Below, one piece after another: positions 46,276 to 59,200 of a DNA stretch of 64,000 nt. Each line of letters starts with the position of its first letter. The first letter of the stretch is position 1. The notes beneath the pieces are model-generated. The model was not told where the DNA came from, searched no databases, and saw nothing but the letters and a program-made list of their open reading frames with translations. The position numbers were made by a program, and so were the translations under genes. The DNA is from Suillus spraguei (taxonomy: Eukaryota > Basidiomycota > Agaricomycetes > Boletales > Suillaceae): the NCBI GenBank assembly GCA_016800925.1, contig JABCPU010000111.1:62001-126000 (forward strand), written 5' to 3'.

Positions 46276-47959
46276 CACCGTCAAGCAATCCGAGAGATTG
46301 CGAGGGGGAAATAGTGAGTCATCTGGCGTACATTATGGGGTTTTTATTTGGAACGGGTACTCTGCTTTGATGGAAGGAAACGATTAGAATCATTAGATGA
46401 TGAAACACGAGTGAGTAATATATCATCATGCATGCGCATAGCCATGCTATCACATGACCATATCACCAGATAAACGTAATTAGCACATGTGTACTTGATT
46501 ACTTTACTCACGATATGGCAATTCAAGTACTCATGTATGAATTGCTGGTTTGTGTGCTGCTAGTACTAGTACTATGCTCACTGCGAGTCGTTGCTCACTT
46601 TTCAAGAGTATTTGTAGTGGTCGTATGACATATTTGCGAGGGGAGGTATTGTAATGATCAAGACTCAGTTGCTGCGCCCTTCTAGCAGTACGAAATTCTC
46701 TGATGGGGTTTACATTATCACATCCAAAAATTGACTAGGAATTAGGTCAAATTCCATTTTACAAACTTACCGCCTTGATTGATGTCCCATTTCGTAATTA
46801 ATTTGCCTGTGTCGGTGTCCTATATAACCATTACTCGATTTAGAATTCGTTTGCTATCCGGTATCTTTGTGGTTAACTCCACAGTTTCTAGTCTAGGCTG
46901 TGCCTCTGTTCTGATCATGTCTCGGCCACAGTCTGATCCCCGTCTCAAATGATATTATTGCATATATCGTCTCTTTCTCCTCGAACACGCCCTCCACCTC
47001 CCGCTCAACACCCATCCAGTATCCAAGCAATACAACATCACTACATATTGTACTATCATAACTTTGACCCTCGCCTGTCCATGTATATGTAGATGATTAT
47101 CGTAATGAATATCCTTCATCGGTTCCAACCCGTTGAACTTGGTGTTGCTCAGGAGTCAGGACCCCTTATCATTTTTGATACTTGAGCTAACATCCATACG
47201 TACTTGTAGTCCACTGTAGCGTAGCGTGGCAGCATGTACGTAGACTACAAGGTATGGGAGCCAGTCTGGTCACCTGGAGAGGTGTATCATATCGTGAACC
47301 TTTTGATTTCGCGAAAGGCTGCACTGATACTCTCAAATGAGTAGCTTGAGCTCAACAAGTTGCTTTAGAGAGGTTAATATTCTTATCCTCAACGACTGTA
47401 TTACATACCTTAATAGAAATTGCCTCTACACACTGAGCACGCGAATACAACCACCGTTCTATTGCAAATCTCGCTGGCTATTGCTTTCAGAATAGCGTCT
47501 GCGATTGATCAAATGATTCCTTTAGTTGTGAGAATGAACATCCTGGCAGGTCAGAGCGTCCTCTTGTAGTACTTAAAATTCAACTGAGAGCTATATGAGT
47601 TCTAAGAATGGAACTCAGCGTTGCACGCAAAAGTCAGTAAAAGAACGACATACACATTGAGATCGTTAAACAACTGGAGTCGAGACAAGAAATAGCAACA
47701 AAGCTAGCATATACAAAGCTTCAGCGGAAGAGGAGAGCTAATCACTGTATGCCAATGGGTAAAGATATTGAGAGCGCGCGGAATCAAGAGAACACAGAGG
47801 TCAGCCGACTAGAAATGAAAGCTCTGAAGTTCAAAAGATGAATGACCGGCAGAAACCATGTTGATAGCCGGAGGTTACTGCCTATATGCTCGCTGTGATA
47901 GCGTGATTCAGCAAATAATCCTATGAATGTTGTGAACATCGTGGCAAAATGGAACCTGT
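46276..47959. other. intergenic, no supported gene
   Basis: AT-rich, about 1.7 kb; only short unremarkable frames. Confidence 0.4.
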
Positions 47960-48154
47960 TGCAATTCAAATACTAGCGTTGCCTCGTGGAATCCATGCCT
48001 TCGGTGTATACAAGACTCACCTTCATTGTTGGCTGGCTACCATCGAGAAACCAGCAAAACAACTAGTGAGTACTGTGAAACTTTTCCCGTCATTTTCGAT
48101 CATGAACAGCGTCAAAATTAGAAAAAATATACAAAGAACTTGCGGGAAAGAACT
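47960..48154. repeat. upstream flank shared by the WD40 copies
   Basis: Resembles 22590-22740 and 32570-32740 (CCATGCCT..., GTTGGCTG, AACAGCGTCAAAATTAGAAA versus AACAGTGCCAGAGCTAAGAAA). The WD40 unit was therefore duplicated with its promoter region. Confidence 0.55.
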
Positions 48155-49646
48155 ATGCCTCCAGTTGCAATGCCGACCATTGAGGAAAATGTGTCCTCTG
48201 TGTCTGAACCCCCTGCGATGCCGACCACCGAGGAGAATCAATACCCAACGCGACCCAAAAAACCAACGCCAAAGCACAGATTCAAGGGCCATGAAAATCA
48301 AATTTTGGATTTCGTCTTCTTGCACGACAACATCCACGTTGTGAGCGGTTCGTTGGATGGCAGGATGCGCAAGTGGAACTGCGAGACAGGACTTCTTGTT
48401 GGGGAACCATGGTCAGGCGAGGGTGGAATACATGCACTGGCGCTTTCACCGGACGGGAGGACAATTGCGTGCGGGAGAGAAGACGGAAGCGTTCAGCGGT
48501 GGGACACTGACGGAAAGCTGATCGAGGGCGTTTGGACAGGTCATAAAGAGTTGGTGCGGTCATTGTCGTGGTCTCCCAACGGAGACCGTATTGCAAGCGG
48601 ATCCGAGGATGGAACAATCCTGATTCGAAAAGTAGTTGAAAGTGGAGAAGTCGAGGTGGGTCCGATCGAGACGGAGCAGGATGGTGTGCTCGCCCTTGCG
48701 TATTCACCTTCAGGCGACAAAATTGCATCAGGCGGGAAGAACCGGACAATTTGCATTTGGGACTCGAAGACAGGCGAGCTCGTCGTTGAGCCCATCAAAG
48801 ACCTTGGGCACTATGTGTGGTCTGTGGTGTGGTCGTTGGACAACACCAAGCTATATGCCGCCTTGGGTCATTTCGCACGCGTTTTCGACAGTAACTCAGG
48901 CACAGAACTTCATAAGTTCGAGAACACTTATCCACTAATTTCCGTTGGCTTTCACCCAAACACAATGTACTGGCATGCGTTGGCATAAGAGGTATTGCAC
49001 AACTATGGGACACAAAGTCCTATGAACGACTCGGTCAGCCATTTAATCAGGAGGACGGGATCCCTTTGTGTGTGGCATTCTCTCCGGATGGCAAATACGT
49101 AGCATATGGAGGAACAGATAACATGATCACTTTGTGGGTGGTGAAAGAGTTAGTTCCAGAACTTCTAGTACGTGCTTTTGCATCCATACTCCAAGTGACA
49201 AGCCACACAGCAGGAAACTCGTTTCTAGTCGCCGCCGCCGTCTTGTCTTGAAGTCAGTACTCTTTAATTCGATTGTCTTCGTTCTCATTCTCATAAAACT
49301 ATTACAGGTTGACGCTACAAATCCTTGCACACAATCAGGGAGTGATGATTACGGCGACGTTTTCCAGGTAAGCCTCGTGTTGCATCATGCGGGGGTACAA
49401 ATGTTGATGACAATCGATAATCATTTGAAGTCTTATCATTCTTCAGCACCACCTGACCCATCTTTTCGCTCCAAGAATGCTCAGGCATCCTCTACTCGCC
49501 GCTTCTGGAACATCCTCATCCACTTTCGACATCGTCCGACAGAAAACGAGTCCATTGCACTGCATCAACGCCCGAAACACAGTTTTCTTGGGCGTCACTC
49601 AAAACCACAGCCTGTGGTGCAACCACACCGACGCCTCAGACTCTAG
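48155..49646 (+). pseudogene. WD40-repeat protein, fullest copy, with a frameshift
   Basis: Opens at 48155 (MPPVAMPTIEENVSS). WD-like units follow: RFKGHENQILDFVF...SGSLDGRMRKW, ALALSPDGRTIACGREDGSV, GHKELVRSLSWSPNGDRIAS, GVLALAYSPSGDKIAS, GHYVWSVVWSLDN. At VGFHPNT (about 48962) the frame shifts; it resumes one frame over as VLACVGIRGIAQLWDTKSYE, PLCVAFSPDGKYVAYGGTDN. Probable short introns then lead to a tail exon (ASSTRRFWNILIHFRHRP, KHSFLGRHSKPQP) like the basic C-termini of related boletoid WD40 proteins. The frame break makes it a likely pseudogene, or a shorter 277-residue product ending at 48988. Relics of the same gene lie at 22.4-23.2 kb and 32.4-33.2 kb. Confidence 0.65.
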
Positions 49647-50981
49647 GTGCACAGGCGACGACACAACAACCGGCTCAAGAACATCATGGTTGTTGGGGTA
49701 ATTTTTGCCTGCATTCGGGTGTATTCCACGTCGCCCTCTTCCTATTCCTTCCGCTGCTCAGCCTGCTACCTTATAATATCGCGCACAAAATGTATTTCGT
49801 TTTTTTTAAGTATCTCAGTTTCATCATGCTCTCTACTCTTCCTTGTTCGTCTCTGATCACTTTTCTGTCTCTACGTGCATCAGATTTCTTGCTATGGCTC
49901 GCATGCTGATATCCATTCAAAGCAAATCGTAAGTGGATTGTATATGCTCTACATACTATCGAGAGGATAACATCAATTTTAACGCATGGTCTCTGGTATA
50001 ATATCACGCTGCGAGATGTCACTGCTGTGAAGTTGGCTTCAAAATCTCATTCCTGACTTGACAAGAGGGCCAGCTGCTGCGCAGGGGCAGGCCACTCGAT
50101 GAATATCTGAAAGTGGATGCTAATAAATGCAGGGAGAAAAAGAATGGCTTCTTATACACAGGTCTCTAAGGTGCAACCCTCGTTATCGCATCAGTCCAAC
50201 TTGGAGACTGCTAAGTCGTGCCTTTTTTTCTCTCGCCTTATTCAATGTGAGTCACCCTGCTACACACACGGTGAAGGATGAGATTGCATTTTGGACGTGG
50301 CTTGAGAAACACCTACTTAAGGCAGGACTCCCATTGTCGCTCCTATGTCCGCTTGAAGAGTGATTGAGTTTACAGCATGTGCTAATCGTGCTCAAGCCCA
50401 CTATATATACTACTGAGCTTTTTGTATGCAGTCTCCTCTAGACAGGCCTTTATAGACGAAGGAAGATAGTCGTTCCTTCTAATAAAGGCCTGCTTTCGAT
50501 TGCAACGTCTTAGCACATTATGACCCTAAGATGTGCACACAATTAGTAACTCAGTCTACAATCGACTATTGGAGCCACTTCTCCTGGAAAGCACCAGCTC
50601 ACCACTTCTAACGTAAATAATTGATAGCCTTGCCAATATATGGATGGCCGGTCTAGTGCTTGGCAGTTCGTCGCGTGCATATCGTCATGAGCTGCGAAAC
50701 GCTCCATTACACTTGCCCTGGCCAAAAGTATGCGCCTCCATCACAGCTGCTGCCATCATCCTGCTCAACTCAGTGTTCTTATACAACGAGGACAATGCTC
50801 CTCATGAGGCGGTGTCACTTCATCGAGGAATGTATGTACTCCCACTAATTATACTAAGCTCCATGCGTATTCTGCATGCAAATCCGCAGCCGCATCTCCT
50901 CACAATGCTTTAGTTTTGGTGATTACAACGTGGTCTGTAGTTGCGGTAGCTGCGAGTCCTAAAACGCCGAGAGGAACAAAA
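49647..50981. other. intergenic, no supported gene
   Basis: About 1.3 kb; the first part may hold further 3' sequence of the WD40 gene (hydrophobic open frame near 49690-49800). A ~20-bp-stem inverted repeat lies at 50443-50492. Confidence 0.35.
50443..50492. repeat. short inverted repeat
   Basis: CAGGCCTTTATAGACGAAGG is followed after a short loop by CCTTCTAATAAAGGCCTG; stem about 18-20 bp with small mismatches. Possibly a remnant of a small transposon. Confidence 0.6.
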
Positions 50982-52259
50982 CGTCAGGTGTCAGATCAGC
51001 TCACCGAGACTCCATGCTATGACATTTGAATGACGATTTCATTCGATGACAAAGCATGGCGTCTCGAGCTGATGCTCCAATCTCGAGGACACCACGAATA
51101 TTAAAAAATGAAATTACTCACCTTTCCCCATAACCTGGGTAGCGATGGTCCTTCCTCCTCTTGTCCAGAATGTTTTTTTTGTCGTCAGTGTATCATATTT
51201 GTCTTGTTAAACCGGGGTGGACTTATTCGCGCTAACAACCTTGGCTCTTTGAGCCTCTTGGCGCCGAGGAAGTAGACTTGTTTGTGACGATGCCACCCCG
51301 GACCCGGCGGGCACTGAGGAAGCGAACGGGATGGAACACTAATAGCACCTGCAGAGCAGGGCCAGTGTTCCACGTCCCGAGCCACCACTAGGTCCCGACA
51401 TGGATGACAGGGACCACCGATACCCTAAAGTTGGTGCGATGTCAGCAGCAAGCCAGAGAATAAAAGTGGAACTTACCCTCTCATCTCGCGCCCGAACTTA
51501 CGAGACAACGAGAGTCTTGAGTTGACATGGGCCGGTGTGCCCAATCCATGGTGCGGGCCAGTACAACCGCCGGGAGCTGCCGCGGAGGTAAACAGGGCGG
51601 AGAGAAGTCATACACCCGAGAGCCCCCGCGAATGTGGCCAACAGACGCTCGTGAAGGGGATCAGGAGGACCCAAATCCAGTCCACTGTGCCGTCCACGCC
51701 GCGAGCGGCGCCCGTGAGGGGCAGCAGCTATGTTGTATGGTTCCATTATGTTGTCTTTTTGCGTCCTTGAATCTTGAGAGTTTGTCTTCAACATCTGTGC
51801 GGTCGATGTTGGTTAGTAAGGCATATAAGAACGTGGCGAGAACAAGGCATACATTTTGTGTCCTGTGGAAGCTCGCCGTTAGACCTGGGCATGATTAAGA
51901 GAAAGTTAGTAGTCTAGCATATACGAAGCGCTATGAGCAAGAAGCGCACCATGTGGCGTCGGGCGGGCAGGACCAGAGTAGTGCTGGTGGCGGAAAGGAC
52001 AAGAATACCATTTAGATGCCATGTACCTCCAAGTCACACGCCACACGCCTTGTTCGAACATCTGATATGATGTTACGGTTGTCACGCAAGAAGACGACAA
52101 AAATGAGAAGATGAGAGAGAAGATGATGATGATGAGGGAGTGAAACGGGACTGAGGGAGTTTATATAGGACAGCACGGCGGCTGACATTATTTGCTGTGG
52201 ACGATGCGTCGAAGACGCGCCGGTCACATGATGTAAAACCTCGTGATCCCGAAGTAACA
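50982..52259 (-). mobile_element. LTR-like repeat, copy 3
   Basis: About 1.28 kb, diverged from copies 1 and 2. On the minus strand it begins TGTTACTTCGGGATCACG, then TTTTACATCATGTGACCGG, and ends near GATCTGACACCTGACG. It shares the CTTTCCCCATAACCTGGGT block, the ATGCCACCCCGGACC block and a TATATA-type box (near 52164). Flanks differ from those of copies 1 and 2, so it is an independent insertion. CAAAA and ACACA at the ends do not form a target duplication. Confidence 0.5.
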
Positions 52260-53560
52260 ACACACTAAACACGCGCGAACGTCCAAAATTCTTGAAATAC
52301 ATTCAAATACCCGTAGTTCCTCGTGTCACAATACCACTGCACAAAGTAGTGAACATTTAACCAGGCATAAGATTATGAAATAGTCAGCGATACCTAACAG
52401 CATGCAAGGAGCTCGGATCAGTCTCTTCCAATCCAAAGTAAGATTCTTCGGCAAGGCACCCTTCTGTAGAGATCATAACACTCTCTTTTTGCATGCATCT
52501 CCACCTCTCGCGGTTGTGCCCGTGCATTACTCACCAACGGCAAGGAACAAACGAGGCAAAGGACTTAGGGTTTGTATCGAAGAATTGGGAAATGAGGTAG
52601 TGAAGTCAGACATTGACCGAACTGTGTTGATACTCGCACCTGTTCACTATGAGTCTTGCCCAAAATGACACGACCACAAGGAATTCTACACAACAGTAAC
52701 GTGCTAAGAGAACCATAAAAAGCACATTAGTTTCACGGAAGCTTTGAATTACTTGTAGAACACTAAGCTCATTGGGAACCAGAGTGGCAGGATAGTTTGA
52801 TCGACTCCCTCATTTTCAAGAGACATATTGCTGACATGGAGAATGCAATATCAGTACAGACATCATCGTGGACTAGTGCGCACTGACAAGCCTGAGCCGG
52901 GCTTACCTGAAAGTCCTTCTTCCCAAATGTGACATGGCCCGAGACCCTACAGCCAATGTTTCCAGAAACTCCAGTACGATTGACTTGGGGCAGCCTTGTG
53001 TAAATCGGATTTTGATAATATTCTAAACGACCACTTTGCCGAATTGTTAGAGTCTGGTTCGAGTGTCGCACAGGCAGATAAATAGGAAGAAGACAATTGT
53101 TTTATCGAGGTTGGGGAAGATGAGGATAAGAGGAGGATAAATTGAAGGACATAATTATTGTATTGATTTCCTTTTTGGTCGCTCAAGTGCCAAGCAAGCT
53201 GAATATTTGTTGACGTCTTCGTAGTTTTCATATCCTCACAGCTTTCTCCGGTCACAGTTATTGTGCAGTGATAACCTTCTAAATCCAAGTCTTGTCCCAT
53301 GGCCAGCTAGCAGTCGCATGAATGCCTGAATAAGTATGTGACACGGGAAGTTCGGGTTAAGGTCATGGGCAGTAGAAAATATTTAAGACATTGTCGTTTG
53401 CCTTGTAGAATGTTCATAGTCCAGCATGATCCAACAATCAAATGCACACTTGCTCCACTACTTGCAGCAAATAAATTTTCCGCAGCCATATGCTTTAGTA
53501 TTACTCGTGACCACATCGAAAAGAGAGACCAAGCTCATACGGAAGACATCAAGATCATGA
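52260..53560. other. intergenic, unassigned
   Basis: Contains minus-strand frames (52769-53071 and 52947-53300) with no recognised domain. Nothing supported. Confidence 0.35.
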
Positions 53561-55710
53561 TCAACGAGTTGAAGAACTCCTTGCACGCATACGTTCGCCA
53601 GCATAATATATCCAGATGGGGAAGGGTATACCAATAACGATGGCAAGACCTGCAAGAAGTGAGTTACCCCATCCATAGCCAAGCGCAGCGAACATCTGCT
53701 GTCCAAAGGGAGGAGATGCAAACCCAAAGAGGAAGCGGAGCATCTGACATCGTGATGTGTTCAGTGCGCATGAATGACGAAGAGATTAAGGGTGAAGGGT
53801 AAGAGTAAGGGTGGGAAGACTCACAGAAGCAGCTGCGACAGCGCTTGCAGCATATGTAAATGTATCTACGAGGTATAGTTGAATGGCGAGACTTTAAAAG
53901 AGGCTTAGCAGCTATAAATGGTGTTAAAGGGGCACGCTCACGAAGATGTCATTATACCGAATCCAAGGATAGCGGTGCCGATGATGGGCATCATGAAATG
54001 GACCCTGGCTTGTGCAGACCATCCATACCAACTAACGTATATTAGGTTAGAACCAACATAAATAAAGGCGTCCATCTTACAATAGTCCCACTGGGATGAT
54101 CAACGAGCCAAATATCAGAGCGGGCACGCGCATCTCTGGTTTACCCTTTCCTCCATTTTTCGCAGCAAGCTAGATAACAAAGGCGCTTGAGCTAACGCGG
54201 TAAAGTCAGAACACATCTTGACATACATATAAGTATATCTTGTTGCAAATTCTCGCGCCAAATATAGTGGTGATAGTAACCCAACGCCAAGTCCGATATA
54301 CGACAAACCTCCGATTCCGACACTGAAGTGGTACACGTTCGAAAAGAGATCTGGGCCAAGTGTTTAATATTCGTTTCCGTGTTGCTGGACATATACGATC
54401 TTACCGGGGAAAGTGGTAAACATCATGTAGTAGATACCTGTCCACATGGGTTTAGTGCAAGTTTAACGACTTGTGTGGCGCGCTGCTACTGACCGAATAT
54501 CCTAAATAAATGACATCAGTTAACCATGTGATACTAAAACCAACTTACAGAGCCATGTATAAACTCAACATGGAACATTTAAAACTATGAGTCATGATCA
54601 TGATGGGTCGTTTGATGCTCATCCACAAATAAGCCCATTTGTTCATGGTAAAGGCGGGGTGTATTGTAACTGCCCTTTCGAGATCCGGATATCTTTGTTC
54701 ACGGCGAAGCCAAATAACTGGGGCATAAGACTCTCTCATGAGAAGAAAGCCAAGTACTGCGACCACACCGCAAATCCCAACGATAACATAAAAAACATTC
54801 TGTATACCAACTGACTCTGCGATGAAGCCTCCCATGACGGGGCCGACACGGGACCTTGGGAGATGAGTGTGAACATGTATATGAAGGTGGCAGACGGCGA
54901 AACGAACCTATCAAGGGACCGACAAAGTACACTGCCATAGCGGAGGCACGGTCGCTTTCGGAGAAGATGTCACTAACGACGCCTCCACCGCATGCTACGG
55001 GTGCACTGCCAACGAAACCAGCTATAAAGAGTAAGGGAAGGCGTGTCAATAGTGGATCAATGACGTGCCCAGAAACCGAAAGACGAGGAAAGATGAAGTG
55101 TTTCGTGACAAAGCGCAGCCGAGATTGAACGCGAGGAAGAAGAGATTTGCCAAGTGGAGGTCCTTGAGTTGATTCAGACAGACGGATCCCTGAAAAGAGG
55201 ATGACGCACCCATAAACGACCGTATACCTCAGACAAGGGTGCAGCAAATAAAGGGCCGATAGCGAATGAGAGAATGAAGATGCTGAGAGTCAAGGCTGTG
55301 ACTGTTGGATCGGTTATGCCATATTTTATGGCAAGGTCTGGTAATCCAGGTGCCATGATAGAACTTGCCAATGGAGTCACAAAAGAGTAGAGCGCCATCT
55401 GAAAGGAGAATAGTTCTCATGGTAAAATATCACTGACGGAAGAACTGACGATTGCAGTAGTTGTCCACTTTCTTGCCGGATACCAATTCCTGGGATTGAT
55501 TGGGTCATGCTGCCATTGATCCTCTAACTGTTTGTCCTGAATTTTACGTTCGAGGTTGTGGTCTGGGATGATGGCGGCGGGGACATGAACATGATGGTCG
55601 ATCGAATTATGAATTTGATCTGGTAGGTGGACCCGGGTATGGGAGCTCTCGGGTCTTGGAGGAGATAGGAGCATGAAGCAGGTGAAACGACTCGGAGCAG
55701 CAGCACGCAC
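53561..55710 (-). CDS. MFS transporter, DHA1 drug:H+ antiporter type
   Basis: Multi-exon. The start region carries an acidic/basic N-terminus ending DHNLERKIQDKQLEDQWQHD, then NPRNWYPARKWTTTAIVSS, SFVTPLASSIMAPGLPDLAI, FILSFAIGPLFAAPLSEVYG (motif A region), NLFFLAFNLGCALSRNTSSF, VGSAPVACGGGVVSDIF, YFVGPLIG, FIAESVGIQNVFYVIVGICG, RESYAPVIWLRR, FTMNKWAYLWMSIKRPIMIM, VYHFSVGIGGLSYIGLGVGL, RVPALIFGSLIIPVGL, FLFGFASPPFGQQMFAALGY and IVIGIPFPIWIYYAGERM, ending at 53561. This covers about 12 membrane helices and matches fungal DHA1 multidrug exporters of the plasma membrane. Two splice sites are unresolved: after EVYGR (about 55180-55220) and a possible GC-AG intron near 55035-55080. It may be intact or carry a small lesion there. 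Confidence 0.75.
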
Positions 55711-56242
55711 GCGGCAGTCGGACGAGGGGAGGCATCGGAGGCACGGCGCGGTGAAGACAGACTTGTACCGTAATGTATAGATCTAGACTAGTAGAAGGGT
55801 GATTGCAAGACGATTCAAACTAAGTCAAGACTAACTCAGACTAGTACGTAAGTACTTACATGATCATCACTGGCAATGTCTTACCTAAGTAAATTATTAC
55901 CGCGCAGTGCAGTCCTTTGACTTTCAACAACAGCACACCGTGCAGCATTGGTTCAACTTCCAGTAAAAGAATACCAATATGATAGTAGTTATGTCCACAG
56001 CCCGCCTGAATTCTAAGAACTTCCGGATGTTCTCCAACCTCGACTCGCACTAGTCCCGGTCCACGAGTCGACTTCCTTCAACCATGCTTTCCCGGAGTTC
56101 CGTGGCGCCCATACAATGCTTAGCGCCTGAAGTCAATAGTAGCAAATACTATTGCCTCGAGGCTTGGTACTAATAGCTTACTGGTATTTAAAATATCATG
56201 GGCCCACCGCTGTTCTAACTTCTTATCGCACCTTATTTCACA
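55711..56242. promoter_or_regulatory. divergent region between the MFS transporter and the NACHT-WD40 gene
   Basis: 532 bp between the two start codons with no ORF supported; it must contain both promoters. No specific regulator site identified. Confidence 0.45.
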
Positions 56243-59200
56243 ATGACTGATGTCAATCAATTAGGGGATCCCAGATCAGTTCCTCCTCCAGATATAGAGA
56301 CATACAACGAAACAAACGCTGCTGAACGCCTGGTATGTGACTGATAAGTTTGTAAGGTTGCACACAAAAACGCTGACTCTCATCAATGCATCCTTGTGTC
56401 TAGGGCCGACCCCGTAGCAGAATCTTTCGGTTCCTGGGGAATGTTACGAATGGTGTAATCAAAAAGATTTCAGTGAGTCAAAATCAATACTTACTAAATG
56501 TACTAGGGTAAGGCTGATATCGTATACAAGTGCCCGAACTTGAGAGGTTCACGCAGCCGTCGCGACCCTGTTCTCCCGAACGTCGATCGCGAAGGTACCT
56601 CATCAATTCCAAATATCGAGGTAGGTCGCCTTTCAGTTGATGTACTCTCTATTAATTCCGATGGTTGTGCCGGTTCAGCATGCTCCATCTGGTACGGATC
56701 AGAGCATCGATCCACAATTAGCACTTCAGAGCGCCAAAGATGGCGTGGAAGGCATGAGACTATTGTCAGGACCTGTGACATCTACAGCATCTATCGCACA
56801 AAATACACCAGCAGATCTCGAGGACGCATGTAATTTCGAGGAGACATATCTTAAACCTCTCAAGATATTCGATAGTGTTATCGAGAAGCTTGCGGATGTA
56901 TGGACCCATTCCTCTTGGTTAGATCCGAACTAATGCCTTTGGATAGGTACACCCTTACGCAAAGGTGGTACTAGGCCTACTGTCTTCTGCATCCAAAGTA
57001 CGTACTATTTTACTCCGAGTCTTATCTCCTGTTCAGCCATCATCATCCATTCAGATAGTTCTCGCTCAATCAGATCGTGACAAAGGGATACTCCGACTTC
57101 TCGAGAAGTTGGGTCAAGTCTACGACTTCATGATGCAAGACTCGACTCTTGGCGGAATTTCGTCGATGCAGGGCATCGTCGGACGAATAGTTCAGCAGGC
57201 TCTCGAGTGTTCCCAATTCATCAAAGATTACTCCGCGACCAAAAACTTTTGTGAGGAATCCACGGATTATTATGCTTTACTCATTCGCTTATTATCTCTA
57301 CTGGTGTTATAGGGCAGAGACTTGGAAAAAATGTCATTTCGGAAGCAGAAAATACCACTCAACAGTACATCAACGTGTTGGATGCGCTGATGCAAAGCTT
57401 CCGGGACCAAGCTACTCTCGATGTAGAGATATTCGTCTACCGCACAGGTGAGGGTTGTACATACTTCCGACTCGACATCTATTCATACTTCTTCAGGCGA
57501 GACACTGGACCTTAGTGGTATGGTCTATGCGGAAGGGGCGGGACTAGATACTGGGAAGCAATGCCTACCAGGGACGCGCACGGAAATCATATCTGAGATC
57601 ACAGACTGGATCAACAGTACCGGAGACAATGTTCAGCGTGTGCTCTGGCTATCTGGCCCTGCAGGCAAGGGCAAGTCGGCCATCGTGCATACAATTGCTA
57701 ACTTGTTCAATGATGTGGGAGGGCTCGGTTCATGCTTCTGCTTCGATCACCAACGAGATGCCGACCATCGTCATGACAAGATTTTTTCTACCATCGCACG
57801 CGACCTGGCCGACCGTGATCCGGAGGTTAGACGAGCATTGGCAGAGGCAGTTAAAGATGCAAGTTCGCTCAAGACCACGGCAGATATCGTCCAGCAGTGG
57901 GACAAACTTCTCATGAAACCACTGGGGAAGCCCTCAGGGTCAGTTGTAAGACCTGTCGTCATCTTGATAGACGCGCTGGACGAGAGCGGCGGGGTTGAGA
58001 CACGGTCCCGCCTCCTCCAAATTCTTGCGGGCAAACTAGGTGTTCACCGAATCACTGAACTCCCAGCCAACTTCCGGATTATCATCACTTCTCGCCCGCT
58101 TCGCGACATCGAGGCTCAGCTTGCAAGTGCTCAACATATCCGACGGATGTCCATGGACGACATTTCATTAGCTACTGCAGAACGTGACATCCGTACTTAC
58201 GTATCGAAGGAGCTGGAAGGGCTCTCGGGTTTTGGGGACAAGGAATTCGTAATCCTGGCTGAAAAAGCTGATGGGCTTTTCGAGTGGGCACGTCTTGCTT
58301 GTAAATCTATCAATGGACCCCCTGCTGGCTCATCTCCAATCGAGTCCTTTCATGCCGTGGTGTCCCGCAGTCCCACAGATCGGGCAAGGTTGTTGGATGA
58401 TATTTATCAGTTCATTTTGACAGAGATCATGCCAAAGGATAAATCCATGCACACCGCGTCTCGGGACAAACAACTAGTGAGATTTCGTTCTGTGATGGGA
58501 CAGATCCTTGGCGCAGCCGAACCCCTCTCTTTGAAGTCCCTGAATATCATGCGGAAGCACTTTCCAGACAAAAGCGAGCATTACGAGGTGCAAGTCATTG
58601 TTGAACATATGGGATCCCTCCTCAGTGGCACGACCGACTCATCCACCCCCATCCGACCCCTTCATGCTTCCTTCCGCGATTTCCTTACAGACCCTCAATG
58701 TAGTGGAGAGTTCTTCGTTGACGTGTCGGAGGTACAACGAGACCTTGCTTTCGCATCATTTGGAGTGATGGAAGATGGACTTTCGTTCAATATGTGCGAT
58801 TTTAAATCATCTTATCTCCCCAACTCAGAAGATCCTGGGCTACGAGAACGAGTTGAAAAGCACATCCCTCCACACCTATCTTACGCCTGCCGATTTTGGC
58901 TTGTGCACGTAAAAACAACTGACTTCGATCCGAAACTCGCCGAGGAAATCAAATCATTCTTTGATCATCAGCGGGTGCTCTTCTGGATCGAAGCCCTTGG
59001 CGTTATCAAAGCGCTCAGCGGCGCAGTACCGGTCCTTCCGGTTATTGCCAAGTGGTTGAAGGTGAGGACATGGTTATCGAGTGTCGGATAACATACTCAG
59101 GCGCAATCGCAATTGCAGGGTCATACCGGATACGAAGACGCCTCGTCTGCTGCAATGGACGTTCAGAGATTTATTCAAGTCTTCGGCGGCATGATCTTGC

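Noticed and set aside
52769..53300. Two overlapping minus-strand frames that might be one gene
   Set aside because: No domain seen, and exons could not be joined convincingly.
56503..56781. Minus-strand frame overlapping the first exons of the NACHT-WD40 gene
   Set aside because: Shadow of phased exons on the plus strand.
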